From positions 132,674,274 to 132,738,273 of the forward strand of contig CM037877.1 in NCBI GenBank assembly GCA_021292165.1: DNA of 64,000 nucleotides. The letters run 5' to 3'. Position 1 is the stretch's first letter; every line of letters begins with the position of its first letter. Positions 12,642 through 24,700 of this stretch are shown here, piece after piece. Below the pieces are notes generated by a model. The model was not told the DNA's origin. It worked only from the letters and a program-made list of their open reading frames with translations, and did not search any database. Both the position numbers and the translations under genes were made by a program. The stretch is from Shinisaurus crocodilurus. Lineage: Eukaryota; Chordata; Lepidosauria; Squamata; Shinisauridae.

Positions 12642-12779
12642 GCCAGCATGGCAAAAAGGGTTGCCGTTGTTGGAGCTGGGGCCAGTGGTCTGACTGCCAT
12701 TAAATGCTGCTTGGAGGAGGGTCTTGAGCCAACATGTTTTGAGAGAAGCGAAGACATTGGGGGGCTGTGGAGGTTCAAG
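12642..12779 (+). CDS. FMO: FMO first coding exon (residues 1-44)
   Basis: Acceptor AG at 12640-12641, six bases of 5' UTR, ATG at 12648, donor GT at 12780. It encodes the first beta strand and the Rossmann GxGxxG (GAGASG, residues 9-14) that binds FAD, followed by the family-typical EGLEPTCFE stretch and GGLWRF before the splice site. Coding length is 132 nt, phase 0 at the 3' end. The ATG is chosen because it sits at the usual distance before the FAD motif and just after an acceptor, as in other FMOs whose exon 1 is non-coding. Confidence 0.95.
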
Positions 12780-15700
12780 GTAAGTCAACCTCTGCCTTTA
12801 CTGTGCATTTACAAAAGAAAGCAAAGTGCCAATAAGCTGCAAACAGCAGCCTGTGCATTGGCATTCAGCAAAGAGAATGCCGGCTTTTCTGCTTCAGTCG
12901 TGTGTATTTGCAAAAGCATTCCAGGAGAAGTAAGGAGAGGGTGTGAGGTTGGAGTCACCCTGTGAATAAAAATGTGCTGGCTCAGACACTGAGCTGTGTA
13001 CAATGAAGCATTCCATCGCCATTGTTCAGGGATACAAAAACCATCATATCCCCAAAAACCACAGTCTCCATCAGCATTGCCAGTTTGCTGTGGCAGCTGA
13101 ATAGAGCTTCCATTTAGCAGGTAACAAACAACAGGCGAGGCTTCTGGTTGGCTACTGATGGAGACTGGCTGCTGGTCTTGGTGGACCCGACAGGGCTCTT
13201 CTTCTGCTCTTAATCTTATTCCTCTAAAGTGCCCCCAGACTACTGGATGTGCTCACCTAAACCCCCCTTTGTGAATTTTGATATAGCATATTCTCTGACT
13301 GCTAGAATATTTGACTATGCTGCATTGTCATTCTTGCTCATGTGAGCCTCCACGGATAGAAGAGGCTCTCCTCTTCAGACAGTTTCCCTCCATGCGTTGA
13401 AGGCAACAAACTCGATGGAGAGAGACAGGACTGAAGTGGTCCTTCTCACGGGTTTGCCCTATTCAGGTTAAGAATACCTGAATAGGGCTTATTTGATGTC
13501 TGTATCTGTCGGAAGGCCACCCTAACTCCCGCCAGAGACCATCACTGATTTGTAGTTCTAATCAAGTAGCTTTTATTTTGTAAAAAGTTACAAGCCAGCC
13601 AGTCTTGCTTCAGGCTACATTGCATGGTTGTGTTACAAACAATTGCTACAAAAGAGTCAAGCTGTTTTAGCATCCTATAAAGCAGGGCTCTCCAACCTTG
13701 GGTCCCCCGATGTTGCTGGCCTACAGTTCCCAGCATACCCAGCCAGCATGGCTAATGGCAAGGGATTCTGGGAGCTGTAGTCCAGCAACATCTGGGGACC
13801 CACGGTTGGAGAGCCCTACTATAAAGGTAATGTGGCATATTAGAGAGTTGAAACAAAACCACTGGGAAATTGTTAGGACCCATCCATTCAGGCCAGGCGT
13901 GCTAACAAAGCCCTGCCTTTGAGGCGAATACTTTCCTTGAGGAGTGTCTTTTGCAGCGGATCACTTGAAATGTCACATTACACTACAGCTGCGCCTTCCT
14001 CCTCATTGGATGTCTAACCCTGGGATCTCTAATGCCTACTCTCTCCTCTTTGCTCTGTGCCTTGCAAGAGAAATTGACTTTGGGGAGACAGTCCACGAGT
14101 TTCCAGGGGAAAGTGCCAGGAAAATAAACCTTTAAAGCAGGGCTCTCCAGCCTTGGGTCCCCCGATGTTGCTGGCCTACAGCTCCCAGCACACCCAGCCA
14201 GCATGGCTAATGGCAAGGGATTCTGGGAGCTGTAGTCCAGCAACATCTGGGGACCCACGGTTGGAGAGCCCTACTATAAAGGTAATGTGGCATATTAGAG
14301 AGTTGAAACAAAACCACTGGGAAATTGTTAGGACCCATCCATTCAGGCCAGGCGTGCTAACAAAGCCCTGCCTTTGAGGCGAATACTTTCCTTGAGGAGT
14401 GTCTTTTGCAGCGGATCACTTGAAATGTCACATTACACTACAGCTGCGCCTTCCTCCTCATTGGATGTCTAACCCTGGGATCTCTAATGCCTACTCTCTC
14501 CTCTTTGCTCTGGCTTAGCGTCCCCATCATTTCAGAAGGGCCTGTTGGACTATCAGCACTGTTCTCAGTTCCCACCCATCTCCAGCTGCTGTGGCCTTGA
14601 GGCCTCAGACACACCTCTTCCTCCTCATTTGAGTCGGAATCAAATCCCAGGTCTTCTTGAGGCACCTCTGCAGAGGTGCTGGACTTAACCCTTACAGTGT
14701 CTAATACCCATTGGACCCTAGAACACACATCTAGAACACCTAACACTCTTCTGCAGCTACACACAGAAAAGAAGATGGTACCAGTGGGCCAGCTGTCTTT
14801 CTTGTAAGTCTGGCTGCCATTACAGATCTTTTTACTGCAGAACCCCTAAGAACACACAGTTCCTCTGGAAGACAGTAGCCCTCTTCAGGCATTCCCTTCT
14901 GATTGGCCAGGGTTTCCTCCATGCATGTTGCTGGCACATGCAGAAGCACTAAGAGGGTGGAACGAGCCCCACTCATTCCCACTGGACCATTCAGGAGTGA
15001 ACACCCGAAGAGGGCTAATTTGGAAAGCCCTAGTGCGTCATATTTGACACTTGGCATGCAACAGGTTTTCATAGTTGACAGAATGTACTTCTTTATCCTA
15101 TAGCATTTGATAGACAATATACCCAAATCAAAATTGTTACAAATATACGATGTCCCATATTTGGATCCTGCCAAAATCAAAACAGTCAAGAGAGGCCAAT
15201 GATTCTAAGCCATTCAAATTTTGCATTTTGAGGTAGAAATGTCACATTAAAAATACTGGTTTGTATTTTGAATTTGAAAAAATTCACTCAAAATGTGCAT
15301 GAGAGACTTGGAAAGTTCAGCAAACTCTGAATATTTGATTTAGCTCTATTCCAGATCTTTCTGCTGCTTGTCCTCCCTGCCCAACGGCCCTCCCCATGCC
15401 TTCTATCTATGCTGCTACCATTTTCCACTTCTCCCTGTCCAGGACCGGTGCAAGGCAGTTTGGTGCCCTAGGCAAGATCAGATATTTAGCGCCCCCCCCC
15501 ACTTGAGAGTGCTGTATTTTTTTCAAGGTGTTTCTGGCGCCCCCTTTAGCCCTGCGCCCTAGGCAGCTGCCTAGTTGGCCTAATGGTAGCACCGGCCCTG
15601 TCCCTGTCTCCAACAGCCAATTTTTCCTTCCTTCTTGCCCTACCATGGCACTTGTTCTCAAGAATCCACTACTTTGAGGCCCTGGCCCCTGCAGATTTTG

Positions 15701-18700
15701 GTGTCACTTCCCCTTTTTTCCACCAGAGTTTCCATCACTTCCCAGGGTATGGATAGCAGAGGAGAGACGGGGGCGAAGTAGGAGACGACTGTCTATCTTG
15801 AAATGTGCGGAAACTTCACCCTTTAGCCACATTTTGGCCACCCTTGAAGCTAGAGATGCCGAGGAATTTAAACCATTGAAATATTGTATTTGAGGTAGAA
15901 ACTGCACACTAACAATATTGATTTGTAGTTTGAACTTGAACTAGATATAGAGCGAGCAGTGGTATTCTGCCACACATGTCTGTGCTCCTGGTTACTTAGC
16001 CATTTCAGAGCGGAAGAAGATGTCATGCTTATTAAGTTTACAAGAAATTATTACACCTTGGTGCAAATTATAGTTTTTTCCCCCAAAGTCTTGAAAACGT
16101 TATTCTTTTGGTTCCACTATGGCAGGGCTCTCCAACCTTGGGTCCCCAGATGTTGCTGGCCTACAGCTCCCAGCATACCCAGCCAGCATGGCTAATGGCA
16201 AGGGATTCTGGGAGCTGTAGTCCAGCAACATCTGGGGACTCAAGGTTGGAGAGCCCTGCACTATGGACTCGGGTCTAGCAGGTTTTGAAGGTTTTTGAAG
16301 CACTAGTAAACTACCAAAGCTTAGGTTTTGTACCCATGGATCACAATGGTTGTCTCATTTCTCCTTAACGTGCCTGAAAAACTACTGTCTGTGGTCAGCT
16401 TTAGAAGCCACGTTCTTAATTTGGGAATTTCCTGCAGGAGCATGATACGGAGGGCCAGGCCAGCATTTACAGGTCTCTGACCATTAACACTTCGAAGGAG
16501 ATGATGAGTTACAGCGATTTCCCCATCCCTGAGGAGTACCCAAACTACATGCACCACAGCAAAGTAATGGAGTATTTCCGGATGTATGTGAAACACTTTG
16601 ACTTGCTCAGATGCATTCGCTTCAAGGTAAGAAGCCAGGTCTCATTAGTTGATTGATTAGGCAGCGCCAAGCACTACCATGCTAGAGAGGATCTGAAACG
16701 GCTTAGAAAAATCCAGGAACAACAGAAAAAGTCATCTGCCCAAATTCTTTCCCAAAGGAAATCCGTAAAAAGATACATACCCTGAAAACACAACACCTGT
16801 ATTCAAACAACATTTACAATGTAATCACAATATGCCCAGTGCATGCAGCTTCAGTTCACTTTTGTATTTTAGTCTGCCCACTTACAAAGTTCTCTGGGAG
16901 GATTGCATGATACTATATTTAAACAGCATCCATCCATGTTTACAGATTTGCCTTGATTTTAATTGGAAACCAGTTCTATTTGTATAGCTGAATTTTTTAG
17001 CACCAAGCAATACCTCTGGACCCAGAAGACACCATCGGGCTCTGCCCTGGGCTACCCACTACCACTCCAAATTCTCCAACTCTGCTGCTTGAGCCTCAGG
17101 GTCTGCTGCTGCTCCACAGGAGAGCCAGCAAGCAATGTGAGTTGAGACTAGCCCACCTTACTCCTGGGTCGAACCTGTCTATGAATTGTTGCAGGTTATA
17201 CAGCTGAAACGATAATAAAGGAGAACATGTGCAGAAAGCATTTCTCTGCCACTGGAGAACTACAGCAACACCCAAGAAAGGCGATGTTCGGTGGCAAAAG
17301 TTCCCGGCGAGCGGGCAGGTTTTCTTGGCAGCAAATGTTTCATCAATGAACTCCCAAGCAGGGTTGAGGGGTTTATTGCATCTCTATGGCCCTGTTCTAA
17401 CAGTGGTGGCAAACCTGTATGGCAAACCAGCAAGAGCTGGCCCAAAGCATACATTCTAACTTCATAGCCTCATTCATGGTCTGTAACGTTGGACTGCCCC
17501 TTTCCTCTGTTTTGGGGCAGGAGCCCTCTGACAGTGGGTGAAACTCACCCATTGTGCCCGGGGAAGCAGAAAAGGAGCCCATCCCTGCATTGCTTAGGCA
17601 ATGTGGGGCCGCTCCCCTCTTTTCCCATGCTGTGCTGCAGCCTCACAGCACCGTGCCAGAGAATAGGGGAAAGTTCCCACATTGCCAAGGCGACCAGGTT
17701 GTGACCCTCCCTGTCTTTGTAAGCTATGCCACAGTGATTCACAGCTCAGTGGAGGAAGGTAGACTAGGTGACTGGACAACTCTCCCTATTACGTGACCTT
17801 CCCTATGTTCTGCACAGAGCTAGACAATGCAGCAGTGTTCCTCCTTCGACTGTGGAACGTGCATTACCTTCTCTTGCCTTTCTGTGCTCTGCTGCAGACT
17901 CACTTCTTCTGTGGCTTTGGAATTTGCAAACAAGCAGGGCCGGCGCTACCGCTAGGCCAACTAGGCGGCCGCCTAGGGCGCGCGGCCGAAGAGGGCGCGG
18001 AAACCCTGCGCTCCTCTTCGCTGCCGCTGCGCAGCCCCCGCCAGGCCTCCGCCTCCCCACCCTCCTGCCTGCCGCCGCCGCGCCTCCACCCGCTCGCTCG
18101 CTCGCCCGCCCGCCCGCCGCTGCGCCTCCACCCGCCCTCCGCCCTCCCGCTCGCTCGCTGCCGCTGCGCCTCCCACCGCCATCGCCACCCCCCCCAACCC
18201 CCCCGTCACCCCCAACCCCCCCCCGTCACCTACCTTCGTCGCGGGCAAAAAACAGCGCGGGGGGTCCCGTCGCGCCGCGCGTCACTTTAGGAGCAGCAGC
18301 CGCAGCAGCAGCAGCAGCCGCCGCCGCAGCCAGGGCGGGGGGGGGGGAAGGTAGGTGCAGGTTTTTTTTTTTTTTTTTGCTTTGGAGAGGGGGGGGCGCT
18401 AAATAGGTTTTCGCCTGGGGCGCCAAACTGCCCTGCACCGGTCCTGCAAACAAGCACCAAAAAAAAAAAAAAAAACAGAGAGAGAGAGGGGCAACTAAAG
18501 GTATGTTTGCAGCGGTTTCAGGGGGCATTTTGCTCCCCACAATCCCTCAAATTTGCCCTGACATATCAGCTTGATGGTACTTGGGCTCAGCCTTAGTTTG
18601 GACTGCAATGGGGGCTTACATGACTGAAGCAAGCACCATCAGGCCCAGCCCTCCCATGAGGCAGAGCAAGACCTTTGTCCCAGGCAGTGGATCAGGAGAA

Positions 18701-21700
18701 GCGGCAGGCTGGGGCTCGCTGCTCTTTCTGTCCACCGCAGCTGCCTGCCACCCTCCCGTCCACCGCAGCTGCTTGGATTCACTGGCCTCTGCTGTTTGTT
18801 CATGACCCCCCCCTCTCCCACCAGCAGCATCTGCTGCTGCTACTGCTTCTGCGACCAGCCAACCACCTTGGGCCCTTCCTTACAGCGAGACATTGTCGGT
18901 GAGGTGGCCCAGAGAGGTCCTGCACCACAGCTGTTACGTACTTGGAAAAAAATGGTAAGCCATCCCTTCCTCCCAAAAAGTGTTTCAGTCAGGGCAGTAC
19001 CACTGTGGCAAAGCAGTGGCACAGGCACCCTCCAAGGCTACCTCACCCACAACATTGCCTCGCTCTGAGGAAGGACTCCTCCTTCACAGCGTAGCGTCGA
19101 GGGTGAGAGGGCTCTGGAACTGGTGGCTGCTGGCACAGCAGCAAAACCCACAAATCAGCAGTTCAGTGCAGAGGGAGCAGGCAGCCCCCCACCCCACCCC
19201 TGCCTAAGGCAAACGCTGGCACTGAGCTCCGTACAAATGTCCCACAAATAGAAGCATGCATGTTATCAAGAAGACTGTGCTAGAACCTTCTTCTGGACAT
19301 TGCTTGTTTTCTACGTGGAAGGAATATTCTTGTATGGAGGAGCATTCAAGCAGTCACTACTACCCAGGCCCAAGATTATATCACCTCTGTGAGAAATAGG
19401 TCTCTCTATATTTCTAGATATTAAGCATAAGACCAGTTAACAAATCATTAAAAAAAACCAAACCCATCCTGCCCACATACCCCTGCCTGTGTAAAGTTCA
19501 GCTATGCGGTCTCTCAGAGCCTCTTCTCCATGTGTTTGTGAGCATGCTTTACTAATTCATGTGCTTCGTTGCTATGAAAAATCAGTATTTAGCCAAACCT
19601 AAAAGCATGCACCTTTTCTTTTAAGGCCTGTGTATGCCACATAAGAAAATGCCCAGATTTTGCCATCACTGGCCAGTGGGAAGTTGTAACAGAAATGCAT
19701 GGGAAGCAGGAGTCTGCCATCTTTGATGCTGTTCTGGTCTGCACCGGCCATCACATCGATCCTTATTTTCCTCTGCATTCATTTCCTGGTAGGTGATTGT
19801 GATGTTGTCGTAAGCTGCTTCAGGATTCCATGGAGCCCATTTGAGAGTGACACAGGAATATGTTTCACTCCACTGTCATGTTTGTTTAGTGTGGCTACTC
19901 AAACAGGAGTGCTTGGGTGCCTGTTTGCTTACCTTACAGGCTGTGTGTGTGGCTTTGGTCTCACCCACTTTTAACTATTGTCCCACCAACCGCTGGCATG
20001 CAATCTCTGAAAGGTTACTCACAAGAGAATGTGCCCCCCATGGTGAAAAGGGTTTCTTCTCACCCCCTGGCCTACAGTGAAAGAAATGTTCCATGTTCCT
20101 AAGGATACTTTGTGTGAGTGACACGGATGTAAAATATCTGGGTTCAAATCCCAGCAGAGAAGGAATCGCTTTGGATAAGTTGCGCTCTCTGCCTCCTCTG
20201 TATAATGCAGTGTTCTCCAACCTTGAGTCCCCAGATGTTTTTGGCCTACAACTCCCAGCATGCCCCAGCCAGCTACGCATGCTGGGAGTTGTAGGCCAAA
20301 AACATATGGGGATCCAAGGTTGGAGAACACTGATATAATGGGAACCCCCAGGGACACTCTCTAGCACACGGAATGATCCAGCTGTGAAGACAGGGCTGGC
20401 TCTAGGTTTTAAATCAGGGGTGGGCAACATTTGGTTGTCCAGATGTTTTGGCCTACAACTTCCATCATCCCTCACCATCCTTCACCACTGAGTCATGCTG
20501 GCTAGGGCTGATGGAAGTTCTAGGCAAGACATCTGGAAAGCCACAAGTTGCCCACCCCTGGTTTAAATCAATAAAACAAAACCAACTCATGGAAAATGAG
20601 GAGGCTGTCACTGTCTTGGTTGTGAAACTTTGAGCTAATTTCCCTTTTGCCCTATTATTGGACCTAAGGCAGATAACATTAGGAAGAATAAGTTTGCTCC
20701 GCAAACAGAGGTGGCCTGGGGAAATGGATTCAGCACTTCTGAAGTATGCACAGTCGGTATGACCCAGGAAGCTACAATTCATTTAGGTATTTCATTTAAG
20801 CTCAAAGCAATGTTTTAGCCCCACAGGGAGCCTGTGAGGCAGGCTAGGTTGAGAGTCGTGTGACTTACCCACACTCACTTAAAGAGCCAGACCAGGAGTG
20901 ATACTAGCAGCCACGTTTGTGTAATCATGTGTCTGCCCCGTTCCCATATAAGATCTGATTTTGCACTGAAAGGGGAGAATGGGTGAGGAGAGCTGAGCCC
21001 CTCACCCCGGTCTTATTTCTCATCAGTCAGTTACTGTGGCGAACCAAACCTCCCTCCCAACACACACACACACACACACACCTTTCTGGATAGGTCACTG
21101 AACAAGGAATATGGCCAGGTATTTACATCTCTACCTACTCCAGGTTGACTATCGCCATTCACCTCCCCTCCCTGGCTCAGACTTATGCTAACTAGTTACC
21201 TGAGGACACATGATCAGGTCCTTCCAGGCTATTAACTGGTCAGTTTGAATTTCTCTCTCTGGGTGCTGCCTAGCCTGTAGAGCAGGGTTCTCCAACCTTG
21301 GGTCCCCAGATGTTGCTGGCCTACAGCTCCCAGCATACCCAGCCAGCATGGCTAATGACAAGAGATTCTGGGAGCTGTAGTCCAGCAACACCTGGGGACC
21401 CAAGGTTGGAGAGCCCTGCCCTAGAGGGATAACCTTGACTGTAAAAGAAATTTTGTCTTCCTGTGGATAGCAAAGAGGCAACACCAGCCTAAGCCATGCC
21501 AAGGAGTCCCAGGTGTGGGCCTCATCCCTCCCCTCACCTGAAAGCTGTTTTCATGAGTTGCTCCTAGGTTCCTGGTACTTTTTTGTTGGCTAATGTTTTT
21601 TTTTCATTTTCTTTTCTTTTAAACTGACTATTTCGGAACTTCTCTCTGCTTGTTTTTTCATTAAATATATTGAATTGTAAGCTGACGTTGATTCGATTCT

Positions 21701-24700
21701 CTTACCCATAATTCAACTGAAACAAATTACTGTAAAACAGCACGTGATAAAGTGGTACAACTCAAAGCATAAAATATTCACAAATCCCTTAACACATAGG
21801 CAGTGTGCTCCTATGTGGGTGCCCATAACTCTCCAAACCCAGAGGATTACAGCGGGCATCCTATTGAGGGCAGGAGGAGCATGGCAGATAGGATATCCAC
21901 CGCGCTCCCCTCGCCCTCAGAAACATCTAGATGGCCAATTTTGGCTGCCTAGATGTTTTTCCTCTCCTTGTGAGGAAAAATCTGGTGGAGCCTCACTCCT
22001 CTCCCTGACCCCAGGAATACCCCCCTCCATGGGGAAACTGAACACACTCTTCCTTGTTCGGTCCTCTGCTGGCACAGAAAGAACCCCACTGGCTACAAGG
22101 TGGGGGGGGGGATGGGCGCTCCACAGCACTGCAACCTGGGAAGGGATTTCTGAGCCTGTAGCACCTTCCAGGCCCAATCCTGCGTCTCCCCAGACAAAGT
22201 CAGAGGAACATAGGATTGTGCCCTAAAAGCCTTGGGGAAATGAAATGGTCTTTGCCTTGTATGGAAATGATAACAAATGAGGTGCCAGGTGAGACCTTCT
22301 CAGGAGAGCATTCCATAATCGGGGCTATTCCAATCATGGCAACCCCCCTGCCCCCTTTATGTGTGCAGGCAGCTCAGAAATATGTGTGCATGTGGGAAAG
22401 TGCTGCTTTATTTTACATTTTCAACTAAATGGATATAACTTGCTTTGCATCACATAAATGGCTTCTTTTCCTTTTTTGCCTTCTTCACAGGTGTTGAGAA
22501 GTTTAAGGGGAAAATTATGCACAGTCGGGAATATAAGGATCCCACAAAATTCTGGGACCAGCGAATCCTTGTCATAGGCTTGGGAAATTCTGGAGCAGAC
22601 ATATCTGTGGACCTCAGCCATGTCGCTAAGCAGGTTAGCTCACTTAAACAATTATTTGCCTTGTCCTCTTAAACATCTAATGATGCTGGCCATTTTGGTT
22701 AGGGTTTTGGCCCTGATCGAGTTGCACTTAGTCCCACTGAAACCAATGGAACAGGCTAGTTTCTTTCAGTGGGTCTTGATCTGATGAATAATTCTCACTT
22801 TAGCCAATGGGGCTTTGGGCAAAACTGCACATGATGTGGAGTTTTGAGGTTCTTTTTCCCAAATGTGCATTTTTAATACAAAGAGCCTATGGGTGACTGT
22901 GAGGTTGAACAGAGAACAAGAATGGGGCTGCCTAACCCTTCCCCCTCTCACTTTTCAGTTAAAATCACCCTTCTACCCCTCAGCTGGGTTCCACATACAG
23001 GGGGAAAAGATACTAGGGCCCATATGTTTTTCCCTGTAGGGAAGGCTGAAAAAATGATTCCTCCATCTGTAATCTGAAGTGGTACAGTCCTTACAGCCAC
23101 TACAGGACTCTGCCACCTCATCCCCACCTCATTCTAATGTATGTGTAGATGTGAACAGATTCCATTAAAAGCACGGGTTGATGCTGACACCACAGCAGTG
23201 GCAGTCCGTCCGTGGTGGCTTTTCCTCCTTGACGTGCCCCTTTCTCCTCCTGACAGATCTTTCTGAGCACCAGAACTGGCAGTTGGGTGGTGAATCGCGT
23301 TTCTGATGATGGATACCCTTTAGATGTGGTGCATTTTACACGTTCCAAAAATCTCCTTCGTCATATGCTTCCTGTGGCTCTAGTCAACTTGTGGGGAGAG
23401 AAAAAGCTGAATATGAGATTTAACCATGAGAACTATGGTTTAAAGCCCCAGCACAGGTAAGGCTAGAATTTCTCAATACTCTGGGATTTGTGAAGGGTAG
23501 GGAATGAGTAAGACGAATTCAAACTACAAGATATTTTAGAAGCAGATTCAGGGAGGCAAGGCAGCTAATATGTCATGCTACAACACAAAACTATGTGTGA
23601 TAGTAATCAAAATTCTGAAGCGAAAAAAGTTAAATTCTGCGACTTTATGTATATTAGGAGAAATGTGCACAAAATGCATATGAATTTTCATGTAGACCTT
23701 TTTTTAAAAAAATCAGAAATTAATGCAGAAATGGGATGAAACAAACTTATATTTAGAAAAAGAAAACTTAGAGAAACTGAAATTCACCCATCCCCCCTCA
23801 TAATCCACTGCAATACTTCCAGGTGTCTTGTCCTCTTCACTTTGCAGGTTCCTCAGCAGGTATCCAATTGCAGCTGATGACCTACCAAATGCCATAATTG
23901 CTGGCAGGGTACTAATGAAGCCACATGTGAAAGAGTTCACAGAGAGAGGTGTGATTTTTGAAGATGGTAGCAGGGAGGAAAACGTGGATGTTGTGATGTT
24001 TGCTACAGGATACAACTTCTCCTTCCCTTTCATTGAGGAGGGTGTCATCAAAAGAGGGAACAATCACACTCCACTGTACAAGTTTGTCTTCCCACCACAT
24101 CTGGAAAAGCCTACACTAGCCGTCATTGGCCTCCTCCAACCTTTGGGAGCCATTATGCCTGTATCTGAGCTCCAAGCCCGCTGGGCCACAAGAATCTTCA
24201 AGGGTAAGAGAGAAGGACACGAGGGAGTCCTGAGCTACTGCTCTGCTTGGTTTGAAGCTTGGGCTGGTTCCTGAATAATGAACTTCCTAATCTGCACTGG
24301 AACAACAACGCGTGATTAGTAAATTCTCATGTGTGCATGAAGGTGACTTCCATCATTACCACGCATTTGCGCACACATCTTACTGTGCCACAACAACACA
24401 CATAGCATCGTAGTGATAACACATCACCAAAAAAAGACAGATATGTTAGGTTTGGGGTACTGCATTTTTCATGATAATGTTACTATTATTTACACATCCA
24501 GTTTTTGTTTTTATTATATTTTTAAATCGCCCATCTGGCCGGCCACCCGGCCACCCTGGGCAATGTGCAATCATTAAAATACAATGAAATACAATAAAAC
24601 ACAATTAAACTACATTAAAAGTAATTAAAACACCATTAAAAAATATAAGTTTTTTTTTAAAAAAAACCCTAACCCACCCCATATTCCCGCCTGAAAAGCC

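Larger units (their letters stand above)
13683..14512. repeat. 455-bp tandem duplication carrying a hAT MITE
   Basis: The segment 13683-14057 is repeated at 14138-14512 with an exact 455-base offset. Only a few substitutions are seen in the first 75 bases of the unit (inside the MITE); the remaining roughly 300 bases look identical, so the event is recent. The 80 bases at 14058-14137 occur once. Short homology (CCTATAAAG versus CCTTTAAAG) lies at the two left junctions. Confidence 0.85.

Noticed and set aside
13508..13640. Possible LTR starting TGTCGGAAGGCC with a reversed AATAAA
   Set aside because: No matching inverted end (GGCCTTCCGACA) or flanking duplication was found.
14438..14764. Minus-strand 108-codon frame with an acidic DSDSNEEEE stretch
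   Set aside because: It overlaps the tandem duplication, has no recognisable domain and no splice or start context; probably chance or a decayed retroelement.
17768..18406. Long overlapping open frames (212, 165, 104 codons) on both strands
   Set aside because: They coincide with the GC- and CpG-rich core of a hAT-like element, are made of Ala/Pro/Arg runs, exist on both strands and match no family.
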